A stretch of 64,000 bases of DNA from Scylla paramamosain (GCF_035594125.1 NC_087168.1:12565650-12629649); one strand, 5' to 3'. Shown: positions 1 through 13,567, counted from the stretch's first letter. Numbers and translations are program-made. Notes: generated by a model not told the origin, from the sequence alone.

Positions 1-66
1 CTTCAACGCAACTCACTCCTGTATCTTTTTTTTTCTTTCACTCATTCCGTACTCCGACTCTCAACA

Positions 67-106
<40 letters not shown>

Positions 107-212
107 CTACTCCCTCAACACCACGATCCCTCCCTCTGTACTTTTTTTTTCTTTTAAGTCACTCCCTCCGTACTTCCTTGACTCTCCTCACCACCACGCC
201 CCCTCCCCGCAG

Positions 213-517
213 GCCCCTCCACCAAGGCCCTCAACGACCTGGTCCTCACCCTGAACAGCGAAGAGTGTCTCTCAGAGGGACCAATCAAGTTCAACGCCTT
301 CATCTTTGGCCTCCTTAAGTGAGTCTTCAGTCCCTGCGTGTTGGGGAAGGGGGTGGATGTGTGTGTGTGGGTGTGTCGGTGGTAGGTGGATGATTGCGTG
401 TGTGTGTTTGTATGGGTGGTTAGTTGTGTGTGTGTGTGTGTGTGTTGATGGTGGTAGAGAGAATAGTAAAGGTGCTGATGTTAAAGTATCCTCCCAATGA
501 AATATGTATTTCTAAAA

Positions 518-571
<54 letters not shown>

Positions 572-3500
572 CAAATAGCCGTCAGAGCGCAAGAAGGACA
601 CTCCAGTTAGTAACAGTAACTCCCGCGTGGCACCTGTAACTCTCTGCCTCTCTGCCCCCTGCAGCATCCGGTCGCTGGACTCGTGGCTTGGTTACCTGCG
701 GACAAGGGAGAGCGTCATCCAGAAGCACTACCACCCCGAGGCCTTCCTGTACCTGGCCAACACCGCCACCAAGTCCCTCTACGATGACCTGCTCCTGTCG
801 CTGCGGCCCCTCGCCCTGCTGCCCTTCAACCTGGACCTGCTGCACGAGTACAAGGCTCTACATGCCAGCCTGCAGAAAATGGAGGAACGCCTTCTGCTCC
901 ACGCTGGCTCCAAAGAAAGTCCAGGTGATCGCCCGCCATCAGTTCTCGACCTTCACTCCAAAGAGACGAAGGAGTTCAAGAACGCCGCCCAGCAGGACCG
1001 CGTCAAGGCACTTATGCGGGTGCTCGCCTCGCCAGAACTCGACGAGCACGAGCTCCTGCACTCCACGCTGGACCATTCGCGGGATCGAAGCCGCAGCCCA
1101 CGCCCGCGCTCTTGTTATGACCACGTGACGGGAGAGGAACTCAGCCCCGCACAACGCAAGCGCTGGAGCGGCGTCCAGCTTGGCTCCCGGCTACTGACAG
1201 CCATCGACAAGCTGATGTTGGAGGAGGCCGCCGGCACCTCCAGCGAGGACTACACTGACTCCATCGACAACCCGAAGAGCGGGCGGCCATCGGGGCCGCG
1301 GCGGGGCAGCGTGGGCCTCAATGACGACCTCCCGTCAGACCTGAGGATCAGCGACGTGTCGAGCCGAGACGGTGACGTGAGTGAGCGATCAGCCTCTGAG
1401 AAGGACACGGAGAACGAGAAGGGCGCGAAGGCGTGTGTTGAGAGTGAGCGAGATGAGGAACCAGAGGGCGTCAGGTTCCGGCGACTACAACTTAAATGGG
1501 AGCAGATGGCCAGCCCTGAGAAGAAGCCTGCCAAGGCACAGCAGCAGCAGCAGCAGCAGCAGTCACCGCCGCCGCCGCCGCCGCAGCAACCACCACAGCC
1601 ACAGCCGCCTCAGCCCGAGAAGTCCATCAGCCCCAGTAGCGGCAGCAGGTCCAGAATACCGCGGCCTGTGAGCATGACGTCCCCCCAGCGACCCTTCAAG
1701 GCCTTCGACCCCTCCAAGGAGAAGACGTCGCCGCAGGTCAAGCAGCCACCGAAGTACGTCCCGGCGTCCCCCAAGGAGCTGCCCAAGCCTGCCCCGCGAC
1801 GCTCGCTGAAGGACAAGGCGGCGTGCCAGTCCCCAGCAGGCGACGAGCAAGGAGGCGCCGCACGCCCTCCCTCGGTGCGCTCCCGCCTTGCCCCACGCCC
1901 CACCTCCATCTCCAATAACATGGTGCGCGCCTCCTCAGTGCCTGGCCGCGTCCCCGCTTCGGCAGACAAGAGCAGCAGCCCCAGTGGCAGGTATGAGGGC
2001 CAGCGTAGGTATGGTGGACAGCCCAGGTCAGCCAGCCACGGGAGACGCGTGACGCCCGGAGACTCCCCCAAGTAGGTACCTTCTCCCGGCCCGAGCAGAC
2101 ACAGGTGGTCTTGGTGGAGTCAGGTCACTAAATTCCTTCCTTCACTTAATCCACATTTTGCCTCGGGAACTCAACTTCGAAGTAGATATTTTGTTGTATT
2201 ATCTGCCCCCCTCCCCCCCAACTCACCACCACCACCACCCGTGTCTTCATAGAGCATTTCTTTCACTCAAAAAAAAAAAAAAAAGATCAAAGAGAAATAC
2301 TGTCACACAACCTTTACCTGGCACTGAGTCAAAGCACAAAGAAGACAGAAAGCACCCACACACCGCCGCGCCTTGCCTTATAGTGGGGAGTATTCACGTG
2401 GTTCAAGGTAATGTATTGCTCGCCTCGTTATGACCTGGACAGTTTTACTTAAGTACTATACTAAATTCGCTCTCTGCACCAGCTGTTGGTGTCCCTGTCG
2501 CCGCCGCCCCGCCCCGCCGGCATGTCTGGGTGCGGGGCGCGGACCACACTAGTCCCTCCACTCTATATTGGACTCACTGTGAATGGAATACTGTCCTCTA
2601 ATTAGACTCTGCTGTCCTTGTAGATGAAAAATATTAACACAAAGTTGACCTCTGCTCTGTTTTATGCCATAAGGGTGAGCTCTGAATGTGTTGAGCCGAT
2701 GCATGCCTCGTAGAGTTCATGTTTGCATACTGGGTGGTTTCCTCCACCTCTCGGCCTCCCTGCGAGGCGTCACGCCGGCGTGCGCGGCTACATCTCGGGA
2801 GCCGCGCACTCAAGTAGTTCCTTGTTTGTGCTTTGATGTGACTAAACATGCATTTTGCTTACAGGTCATATACTGTATACTAATAAATAATTAAGGTATG
2901 AGACTGGTAGATTTTTGCACATGCATATAATTACATAGAACTTTTTTTTGTTCCATATCAGAGAAGCCTTTAGCCTCTCGTAGATTAGTTACACATTAAA
3001 CTTAATATAAAACTTACCAGCATTTTCCAAGTAAAGTCCACTGTTAATAATCCCCAACCGAGGGAGAACACACCGCACTGCTCCCTGTCTGGTTGCTGCA
3101 CCACCACCACTACCAATACCACCACTCTCCCCCAACACAGCAAAACTTGCCACCTCACCGCAGACAGGCAAAGCACAGCACAAACCAATACCCATACAGC
3201 ACATTACAAACAAAGAGCACAGAAACACACTACGTAGGTACATATGCACTACGTAAACTGTACTAAGTAAAAACTCATTACTTATCCATCTTGAGAATGC
3301 TTCACTTCACACAACACTCAGACACACGCATTACACCACGTATTGCAGCATGTGCATTCATTATTACACCTACCATTGTTGTACAGTTCTAATACTACCT
3401 TCTCTCTCTCTCTCTCTCCCTCTTTCTGTCTTCCCGTCGCTTCCCTTCCTTCCCTTCCACTCCCGCAGGCTGGTCCAGACGCTCCACCACCGCCTGGCCA

Positions 3501-3640
3501 CGGACAACGGACACCTCAGCTTCAACCGCGGCGACATCCTGACGGTGGTGGTGGAAGTGGACGACCGCTACTTGCTGTGCTGCCACAACGACCGGAAGGG
3601 CCTCGTGCCGCGCGCCTCCGTCATCATCCACGAGGAATAG
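213..3640 (+). CDS. RUSC1/2: RUSC1/2-like RUN and SH3 domain adaptor, 3' exons (5' partial)
   Basis: Three coding exons are visible: 213-318, 665-2071 and 3469-3640 (stop TAG 3638-3640). All have GT/AG borders and matching phases. The first exon and the start of the second encode the end of a RUN domain (KFNAFIFGLLN, then RSLDSWLGYL and LLPFNLDLLHEYK). About 380 residues of low-complexity linker follow, with RSRSPRPRS, a run of eight Gln, a poly-Pro stretch and repeated PxxP motifs. The last exon is a single SH3 domain (GHLSFNRGDIL, LCCHNDRKGLVP) at the extreme C terminus. RUN plus C-terminal SH3 is the RUSC1/RUSC2 (NESCA/iporin) arrangement; vertebrate members are vesicle-trafficking adaptors that bind Rab or kinesin partners (established knowledge). 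Which paralogue this matches cannot be decided. The exons are much more GC-rich than the surrounding DNA. Upstream exons lie outside the window. Confidence 0.85.
521..567. repeat. (GA)n microsatellite in a RUSC intron
   Basis: About 23 GA units in the intron between the first two visible exons, ending about 100 bp before the acceptor at 664. An imperfect (GT)n tract lies upstream at about 357-450, and a 35-nt T run at 70-104 precedes the first exon. Confidence 0.9.
2072..2910 (+). other. Possible alternative 3' end (retained-intron isoform) of the RUSC-like gene
   Basis: The donor chosen for the big exon is GTAGGT at 2072. If it is not spliced, the reading frame meets TAG at 2073-2075, directly after SPK. 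About 810 bp downstream an AATAAA (2882-2887) could end such a transcript. The product would keep the RUN domain and linker but lack the SH3 domain. Otherwise this is ordinary intron sequence with an A-run near 2270 and no other gene. Inference only. Confidence 0.3.
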
Positions 3641-4018
3641 GGACGGTGCTGAGCGGGGCGGGGCGGAGCGGGGTGAGGCGGGGATGGGGTGGCGTGCCTG
3701 TGAGACTGCTGCCCACATGCCCACCTGCCCACCCCCGCTTCGCCGACCCCCCGCGTCCAGTGAAGCAAGACTATTGGTGATCATCTCGGACGAAGTGTAG
3801 CTTTTTTTTTCACCTTTTTCGTCCTGTCTCGGAGGCTAAACACTGACGCACTCATTGTCATTGATTTATCCATTCCATTACTTATTTATATTTACACGTA
3901 AGACCGTTTTTCATAGATTCACTGTGCCCAGAAGCGGGTGGTTCGCTATTAAGGCTCTCTAGAGGCTGACGCCGTTAAGGTGTTGGAGGAATGAAGCACG
4001 GTGGAAAGCTTGAGATTA

Positions 4019-4024
4019 AATAAA
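4019..4024 (+). terminator. Polyadenylation signal AATAAA of the RUSC-like gene
   Basis: AATAAA overlaps ATTAAA about 380 bp after the stop codon, giving a short 3' UTR of roughly 400 nt. It is the first good signal downstream of the SH3 exon. Confidence 0.5.
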
Positions 4025-4341
4025 AGAAATAATGGAGGTAAAAGAAGAACAGAGTGATGCCAGTACATATATATAGCTTATAAGACCTTTTATATGCTAC
4101 TCACAAAACCTTCCCCCTCAAAAAAAGTTAAAAAAAAAAAATCTTTATTGACAACTTGTACATGATTTTGAAGTGACATTATCCACCCTTTGCACATGCC
4201 TCCCCCCCACCCCTTACCCTGCCTTCTCCTCACCGTGTTATAGCGACTACTACTGCCACTATTACTACTACTACTTCTACTTCTTTTTCTACTTCTTCCA
4301 TTACGAAATTTTTCTGGCTGTTGATGAATTCGTGAATGGGA

Positions 4342-4590
<249 letters not shown>

Positions 4591-6401
4591 GCCATGCCTT
4601 TCCTCCCTTATCTTCATCCTTCGTCTCAGTTCAACTTTTCTCCCTTGCGAAGCGACACTCGACAAAGGTGTTCAAGTCTCCGTATGAAAAGAGTGAAAAC
4701 CCACGCAGTAATAAACACGAGGCGAGAATTGTGACCCGGAAACTTGCACGCGGTCAATTTCTCGTAAGTTTGTTTCAATTCATAACTTTTTTTTTTTTTT
4801 CGGAGTTTCCGTGTTTGTATTCTTGTGGCAACGTGTATATGGTTCGGTAGAGAAGATATATAATAAGTGGTAATGAAAGGTGGTAATGTGATAAGATTTA
4901 GTAAGGGAAGTTACGTACGTTCATCTCGCCTAACTGCTTTGCTGGGAAGAAAGAAATTGAAATGGTTGTAATGATAAGTTGAAATGCAAGGATCAAATTA
5001 AATAAGCCTAATAATAATGACGAGTTAAAATGGAGAGATCAAGAAAATGGATAAAATGAAAGGAACTTTAAGAAAACTGCGAATTATTCAAGCTGCGCGT
5101 GTGAAGCTTGCGTCTGCGGTGTGATGGAGCGGCGGGTCCCTCGTGTTGCTTAACTCACACACTCTCTCCCATTGGCTTACTCGTCCGTGCTCGCTCACTC
5201 CTCGGCGTAACTCGCCAGTGACCACGAGTTCATCGTCCGTATACACAGAAAACACTTCCTTCCTATACTCTGTATGGGTGCATGAAACTTCTATTTGTTC
5301 ATATCTCACACTCTTCCTGTGCGCTCTGTAAGTAAATGTAAAACTCGTCACATCTCACACTCTCCTCTTCTTTCTTTCTTTTTCTTTTCATCGGTAAATG
5401 TAAAACTTGTACTACATCACTACTTTCTTTATAACTCTTCGCTGTACTCGTAATTGGTAAATGCAAGACTAGCTTACATTTCTCTCCCTCTATCTTCCTC
5501 CACTCCTCTTCCCCACCACAGCCCTCAGACCACGGCACCCGCCCCCAAGCCTCGTCCAAGCTGTGTCATCACTCTCCTCTAAGCTGTGTCAAGCTCACGT
5601 CTACTTAAAAGCACGCGTCACATTTGGGTTGTCTCAGAATCCAAAACTGTCATACTGTAATTGTATTGTTATGAGTAGTTTGCGTGAGAGTTTGTTGTGA
5701 TGACGGAGTTTGAGTGGCCGGCATCGTCATCACTGTCACCACCATCACCACCACCGCTGCCGCCACTGTCGCCACCCTCAGTGTGAAAAAGAAGAAATGG
5801 CTTGTGACTCTGATGGGTTCATTTGAGAGAGACTGGCTCCTCCTGCACCCTTTAGCACACGTTTTTCATCATTTCCTCAGTAGTCAGCACTTAACGACTT
5901 GTTAAGCTGAAGTAGTAATTAATATAAGTACGGTTGCCTCACCCAAAGACTTATTGTTTTTACTCACAGTATCTTAAACTTTATCTTTTTTCGTATAATA
6001 ATTATCATCACTATAGTGCCCAGTATGATTTCTGGTTTTGTAGTGTTTTTTCTTCTTGGTGTGTATTTTTGACGCACTACTCAATGAACTCTTTTCCGAA
6101 GCTTCGAAAATTGTGATGAAAGTCTTTGGGCAAACGGTAGTCGTGCGTGGTTGGGTCTGTCTGTCAGCCCGCCTTGTCTGTCCATCTGTCTCGCCTGTCT
6201 GTCCCACTCCCTCTGTCCTCAGCATCCGCCAGCCAGTCGCTCTGGGGTGACACGGAAAGTAAGGCCGAGTATACTTGGTTATACTATTTGGAACTTACTA
6301 ACTGTCTCTCTTTATCCTTAACTACCCTTTGGATCCTTTGGTTTCCCGTGCATGCCTCCCCAGGTTGTGTGTCTTGTTCCCACTCCTTGGTTTTAGTCCT
6401 A

Positions 6402-6676
6402 GGTTAGATTTTTTTTTTTTTTTTTTTGGTGATATCTTCCCATACTTGTCCTTGGTGCTTGTAGTTAGCTAGGCATTTCTTCTCCGCCTCGGGAACTTGG
6501 TTGTGCAGCCTGTGTCCTTATCCTGCCTGAGTCCTCTGTTGTGTCGTTCCCCTGTTCTTTGATTATGTTCATATAGGTTAGACTTTTTTTTTTTTTTTAT
6601 CATTCCTTTCACATACTTGCCCTCATTGCTTGTTAGTTAGCTAGGTTCTTCTTCCTCCATTCCCCGGGAACACAGC
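6402..6676. repeat. Diverged direct repeat, period about 170 bp
   Basis: Two copies (about 6402-6506 and 6573-6676) share the order: AGGTTAGA followed by a long T run, CATACTTG, TAGTTAGCTAGG, a TTCTTC stretch and CGGGAAC. It looks like a local tandem duplication of a T-rich repeat. Confidence 0.55.
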
Positions 6677-8574
6677 GCAGCCAGAGTGTCATCGCGTCAG
6701 GTTCCATATGGTATTTACCTGGTCGTCGGCCGCCGCCCCCGGGACCGCCTCGCCTCAGTCCGGCAACGATCATGTTCGCCGCACGCCCACCAGCCCATCC
6801 ACGCAGCCAGTCACATCGGCTTCGTCATCTGGAGAACGCATCTGACTGGCTGACGAATTGGACAAGGTGGACAGACAGCGGGCATTTTCGTATCCTGACT
6901 ACAGCTGGTGACCTGACTGGCGGTGCTGATTGGCTGAGGGAAGACAAACACGAGACACGGAGACACGAGCGGCTGTCGACTTCCCATTATGTTTTTCGGC
7001 TTCAGAAACGAAATGAAAGGAAAGGAATGATGAGTGACATGTGAACCGCTGAGAAGAGAAAATACGCAAGGCTTATTTGACCACCACACCACCTGTCTGA
7101 GCAGCGATACAACCCAGAGAAGTTCGGTGATGAATGTTACGCTTCCAACGAGACAGTCCTGAGTTGATGGTAATGATACACGTTTGCGTTACGGTTTACC
7201 AGCTCACTCAAAATACAATGCTGCGTTGAAGGTAATGGTATATGTTACTGCGTTTCGTTCCGCCATGACACTGAAAATAACTACATTTCAACAATTCAGA
7301 ATCGCCAGAAATGAGCAACAGTAGAAATACCTCACGTTGTGCCCGACGGTTGTTGCTCTTGGTGACCAGCCGCTACTATTGTAACTACTTAACTGTTTCA
7401 CGGAGATCGACGGAAAGGAGCAGTCACTAACTCGTAGAAAGTCTCATAATTACTCCTCTGCATCTATATATATATTTAGCGAATGATGAGTTGTAACTAC
7501 ATATATACGCGTACAACAGAATATATCAATGCCACTTGTGATAAAATGGTCGGGAGACGAGACTTTTACATGACTGGGACTCGAGCACTCGAATCTCTTT
7601 CCCGGTAGTTCGCAGATTCACGGAACATTGAGGCAAAAGAATCTTGAACTCTTAAAATAAACGACTCGACTCGCTCTGCTCCTGCCAACCTGACTTTTAA
7701 CACTTTTACTCTGTAGCATTAGTCTGACCTTTGCCTCCTGTAGGTGTGACCTTAGCGCCCCTGTGTTGTAGTTTTAGGAACACCCACCCACTCCCACCTT
7801 CGCTCATTTTCCGCCACGGTTGCACAAGACGACTACCGTAGCTGATGTTTTCCGATACTTTTTTTTTCCCCTTTTTTCCCCAACCTTTTCCATCCCTTCC
7901 TCCCCGTTCCCCGTCCCCTTCCCTCGCCTCTCCCCCGCGCACATGTACCTACGTACGTAGCCGACGTTCCACAGTCTTAGAGAGTAAGTCTGTGTTTAAT
8001 CTCCTCGTGATGTATAGATGCCATTTCTCTGAGGCAGGTGTAATTATATCGTGTGAAGAGGTCATCTCGGTTTGACGCATCTTGCTTTTCGTGTACGTAT
8101 GTATGTAATCAACAGTAAGTGCATTATTTTTTCTGTACATTTTGATGGCTTTGTTACTTTTTTCTGTTGCTGTCTTGCCCAGATTGTGTGGGCTAGTTTT
8201 AAACAAAATAATCAAGTCAGAGAAAAAAAGATGAAAAATAATCATTATCATGGAGGTGCCTATGTCTTATTTCTCTATATTTTCGTATGACCAAAGAAAT
8301 GCTTGAAACTTTTTGAAATTTGTACATTTTGTGTAGATTTAAAAACAAAAAATGGTATGAACGATAATTTTTGTAGATATTTCCTCGATGAACAAAAAAA
8401 CTTACATTTGGTTAAGGCTTTAATGTATCATAATATTTACGTTACATAAACCCATTGCTGATCATGTTATAGTCCTTTATTTTATTTTATTCGCCCACGC
8501 TCAACGGTTAGTCCCGGCAGCAGGTACTAACGCTGCTTGGCGACTCACTGACTGACGAGACGCTGACTGGCCAG

Positions 8575-8908
8575 TATAAACTCCTCAATATAACCCGCAC
8601 CCTTGACAGCCCGTCGTAGCGGCCAGCCAGGCGTCCTCAGCGAGTCTTTCTCCTCAGTCAAGCAAAACATGAAATTCACCTTTTTGTGTTAAGTTAGGTC
8701 GAAAAATCTACTCCCGGAGCCCGTCAAGTGGCCCTGCATGTCTGTACTGTACTGTCGGATGACGAACGCAGCATATCTTGGTTTAAACTATTCACTGCTC
8801 TATTACTATGGTGAATAAATATTGGTCAGGTAAAAGAGAGTTGTGTCCCTTCCTTCCACCTTCCTTCGGCCATCAGATGCTGAGCAGCTCGGCGGCAGTG
8901 ACGAAGAG
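8575..8908 (+). promoter_or_regulatory. Candidate TATA promoter and first exon(s) of an unidentified plus-strand transcript
   Basis: TATAAA at 8575-8580 precedes a GC-richer stretch. A short exon-like segment, 8877-8908, starts with ATG straight after a pyrimidine-rich TCAG and ends at a good donor (AGAG/GTAAGG). It would encode only MLSSSAAVTK. A second exon-like segment ends at about 9436 (GAAG/GTGAGT) and contains MHQSAARLAGTG. I found no downstream exons or homology, so this may be a noncoding or distant gene, or chance. Confidence 0.22.
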
Positions 8909-10210
8909 GTAAGGCAACTATGTATGAATTATTAGGACGAGGTTGCGTTGTTACTGGAGCTGTGTTGTTTGAATGACCGTTGCCTCTATGGAACCTCTAT
9001 TTCCATTCCTTCTTCGTACCTATAGTTTCACGCATACACATTAAACAAAAGACTTCATTGTGGGTATATTAGAACCACTAAGCAACAGGGGCAGTATGTA
9101 TAAATTAATTCGTTCAGTGAAGTTTCACGTCTTCCATTCGGTGATGATGAGTTAAAAGCCGTCATTTTGTGGTGCTACACCTCAGGAATAGTTTACACAT
9201 ACTAAAGCAAGGCTGATGGTAATAAGAAAATACTGATTCAATATACATTCACAGCGTCAACCTAAATAGTCAATAGAGAAAACGGAACAGTAAAGAAAGT
9301 GGAGGGATTCCACACTGACTGTTGCTCGGAGCCTCGAACTCGATCGAAACCTTCCCACCAACCAAGTTCAGTAGAGCAATGCATCAGTCAGCGGCGCGGC
9401 TGGCCGGCACCGGTAGTGTTGTCAGGCACGGGGAAGGTGAGTGTGACGGTGAAGGCCAGCGTGCTGGGAAGCTTCAGGTACTTGTATGTTTCTTGTGCGT
9501 CTTTTTAAATACTATAAATCAGAGTAGGTGCTGTGGCAATATCTGTATTGGTTTTGAAGTTTTTTTCAGAAGTATTGCTGGATTGTACTCGTCTTAATTC
9601 CTGTTACCACTAACCTTGCACGCCTATCCACTCGTTTATCAGATATAGACTCAAACCAGTGAATCTTTAAAGATAGAGAATTTTACTAGCCGGAGTCTTC
9701 ACTAGTAGTGATGAACGTAAATGCAAAAATTAGGGTATTTGGTACAGCCTATGTATCCGTGATCTTGGGTAGTACTATGGAAAAGATGTAGGGCCGACAC
9801 GGGGGTTGCTTGCGGCGTGGCACTTACAAGTACTGTGATGCAGCATGACACTTCAGGAAAGACCTGTTATAACTAGGGAATCATCAAGTGGTATTCTGAT
9901 CGTGTTCCATGCAGAGCTGCCAAGTATTAGTCAGGTGGAGAAATTATCTCAAGGCGCTGCAATTAGGGAGTCTGTAAAGGCGGGATTCCACCGAGGCAAT
10001 ATTTTGGCAATATGTGGCATGCTACATTGTCGCATAGGCTGTGTGTGTTTCAACCAGTTCAATAGAAGGCAACATGTAGCATGCGACTGTGTGGCATGCG
10101 ACGGGTGACAACATGTTGCCGTATTGCCTGACGCATGCGACAAGATTTAGCCTGTTGCTTAGTGTTGAACGCCTTCCCACCAGTCGCGGGAAGGATTCCG
10201 TGTTGAAAGG

Positions 10211-10492
10211 CAACAAGATGAATGGTCACAAGAAAAAACTGTAGAATTCATAGAAGAGTATAGAAAACTTGCAGTTCTGTGGGATATACGCTTGCAAGAA
10301 TACAAGAATAATCAGGCTAAATTAGATGCACTGCGGGGATTAGCTGCTAAATTTAATTGTGACGTGGAGATGCTGAAGAAAAAGATCAAGAATTTGCGTA
10401 CAGCTTTTCGCCGTGAACATAAAAGCCTAACCCAAAAAAAATCTGGATCTTCTGTCAAGAGAAGCAAGTGGTTTTCTATAATAATTAATTAA
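10211..10492 (+). pseudogene. Harbinger accessory MADF/Myb-like DNA-binding protein, truncated
   Basis: The frame from 10211 reads QQDEWSQEKTVEFIEEY, then YRKLAVLWD and a basic segment ending KRSKWF. This is the usual MADF (Myb/SANT-like) domain that accompanies Harbinger transposases and helps bind the element ends. No in-frame ATG precedes it here, so it is probably a downstream exon. It breaks off after KWF into the AAT repeat tract, where other MADF proteins continue. Confidence 0.7.
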
Positions 10493-10526
10493 TAATAATA
10501 ATAATGATAATAATAATAATAATAGA

Positions 10527-10586
<60 letters not shown>

Positions 10587-10650
10587 CATCATAAGCTGTT
10601 TTAGTAGTAGTAGTAGTAGTAGTTCTCTATATACACTTAAGTAAACTTAC

Positions 10651-10968
10651 CTTAACTACATCTTTTAGTGCTTCGATGATTGCTTGGCAAACCACCGGCA
10701 CAGTCCTTGATATAGTTGCCTCAGGAATTCTGAAGTACATGAGAGATTTGTAGCTGTCTCCGGTTGCTAAGAAACGCAATGTTACCAGAAGTTTGATTTT
10801 AGGTGGTATGGCTTCCCGATAATTAGTGTCACTCTTCCTGATTCTGGGAGAAACTTTGTTGAGAAGATAATTAAAATCCTCCACACTCATCCTTGAAAAG
10901 TTCTTGAACAAGGATTGGTCATCAGACATTTTTTCAAAAAATTCATTTTGATCAGTGCTACTGCTCAT
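10651..10968 (-). pseudogene. Harbinger transposase N-terminal exon (DDE_Tnp_4 family), rest deleted
   Basis: It begins MSSSTDQNEFFEKMSDDQ and continues with FNYLLNKVSPRI, KLLVTLRFLATGDSY and a segment ending IIEALKDVVK. This is the helix-turn-helix lead-in typical of PIF/Harbinger transposases. It ends at a canonical donor (AAG/GTAAGT, 10650-10649), but no exon with the DDE catalytic residues follows inside the element. The exon itself is intact, so the deletion appears recent relative to other copies in the window. Confidence 0.78.
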
Positions 10969-11291
10969 AAATAGTTCTCTCTTCCACCACCGGTGCTTTC
11001 TTTTATTTTTTTTTTACGAACATTGCGCAACACTAGATATGCAGCAGCAGCGACCGTCTGCTGACACATTGTGTTGCCAACTGGCTTAGTTTTTGTTGAA
11101 TTGGTGGAAAAGGTTTTGTGGCATTCAACAGGCAACATAGCATGTAGCATGCTACAAGCAGCAATGATGTTGCCTTGTCGCAGGCAACATGTCTCCTTGT
11201 TGAAAGCCGCATTCAACATATTTGTTGAAAGCCAGTCAAGTCGCATGCTACATGTTGCCTATGTTGTTGCCTTGGTGGAATCCCGCCTTAA

Positions 11292-12364
<1,073 letters not shown>

Positions 12365-12366
12365 TA

Positions 12367-13293
12367 GTTATGGCGGAAAAAAAAAAAAAAAAAAGTCCTC
12401 TTCAGAGTGAACCATTTTAGCCAAAAGTATGAGCCCCTGATACCGCATCCCTCAGCTTCACGCCACCGATTCATAGCCTCCCCTCATCGTGCCTCTGGGG
12501 TTGATGGAGAGCAGTAACCTGCCGCGATTTTTTTTTTTTTTCCCCGCATCCTAGTGCATTATTGCGCAATAACATCTTGTGGTAATTCATTGTTTGTTAA
12601 TATGGCTGAAACGAAAGAGTATTCATCTGAGACTATTGTGCAGATCATGAGCCTCAAGGAAGCAGGTCATTCAATTAGAGAAATATCTGAACAATTGGCA
12701 GCATCCAGTACAAGTCAAGCGTTGGTCACAGCGGTTCAAGGAGGAAGGGAATCTTGATACGCCTCAACCTAAAAAAAAACTGTTTGGGCGTCCCTGGAAG
12801 ACAAATAAGAAGGCTGTTACTATCTTTAAGCGTGCAGTGGAGTCTGATATCAAGATCACTGGATGCTTTAAGACAGTAACAGCTCTCTAGGGTGCCCAGA
12901 CCCTTTTTTAGGTTCAGGCTTATCACAATTCTCTTCCTCCCTGAACCGCCGTGACCAACACTTGACATCCTGGATGCTGCCAACTGTTCAATCATTTCTC
13001 TAATTGAATGACCTGCTTTCTTGAGGTTCATGATCTGCGCAATAGTCTCAGATGAATACTCTCGTTTATTAGCAAACAATGAATTATCGCAAGATGTTAT
13101 TGTACAATAATACTCCAGGATGCAGAAAAGAGTCGCGGCAGGTTACTGCTATCCATCACGCCCCAAGGCACGCTGAGGGAAGGCTACGAGTCAATGGCGT
13201 AAAGCTGAGGGATGCGGTGACGCCCTGGCAGGGACTGCTACTTTTGGCTAAAATGGTCCACTCTTAAGAGGACCATGCTCTTTTCGCCATAAG
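12367..13293. mobile_element. Palindromic (foldback) Tc1/mariner derivative
   Basis: The element reads inward as the same sequence from both ends: a TTATGGCG terminus, CCATTTTAGCCAAAAGTA, CTGCCGCG, then a Tc1 transposase start. TA sits at 12365-12366 and 13294-13295, matching the Tc1/mariner TA duplication. Each arm carries a Tc1 N-terminal helix-turn-helix: plus strand from 12603 (MAETKEYSSETI, EAGHSIREISEQLAAS) and minus strand from 13079 (REYSSETIAQIM, KAGHSIREMIEQLAAS). The two halves meet head-to-head near 12835. No DDE/D catalytic part is present, so it cannot code for transposase. It lies just beyond the eIF2D 3' end. Confidence 0.82.
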
Positions 13294-13567
13294 TAATGGA
13301 CCCTCAGCCATGGGGTCCAATATTTGACTACTGTATTGACGATCTGGTTTCACCACTTGCTTAGCTATTATTGACATTTTTTCACGTTTTAGCAAGTAAC
13401 ACCGTGTTACGCTATTTTGACAATCTTGTTTGTGGTGTCCTTTTGTTAATTTTACTAAGCTTAGTTGTTTTCTACATATGCTAAGTAACTAAACTATATT
13501 TCAATACTTGTACCTTTGGTTAGAGTTTAGTCCTCTCATGTGGTAAAAGAAAGCATTAGGATTTCCA

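Larger units (their letters stand above)
9978..11288. mobile_element. PIF/Harbinger DNA transposon, internally deleted
   Basis: The ends are perfect 15-bp inverted repeats (AGGCGGGATTCCACC at the left, its reverse complement at the right), flanked by TAA at 9975-9977 and 11289-11291. That is the 3-bp TWA target-site duplication expected of PIF/Harbinger. Subterminal sequence (GGCAACATGTAGCATGC and relatives) recurs in both orientations at each end. Inside are the two Harbinger gene types facing each other: a MADF/Myb-like exon (plus strand) and the transposase N terminus (minus strand). Between them is an (AAT)n/(ATT)n hairpin-like tract where the rest of both genes should be, so the copy is non-autonomous. 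Confidence 0.88.

Noticed and set aside
2158..2433. 91-residue ORF after the RUSC large exon
   Set aside because: Low-complexity His/Lys content, within intron or 3' UTR, no domain.
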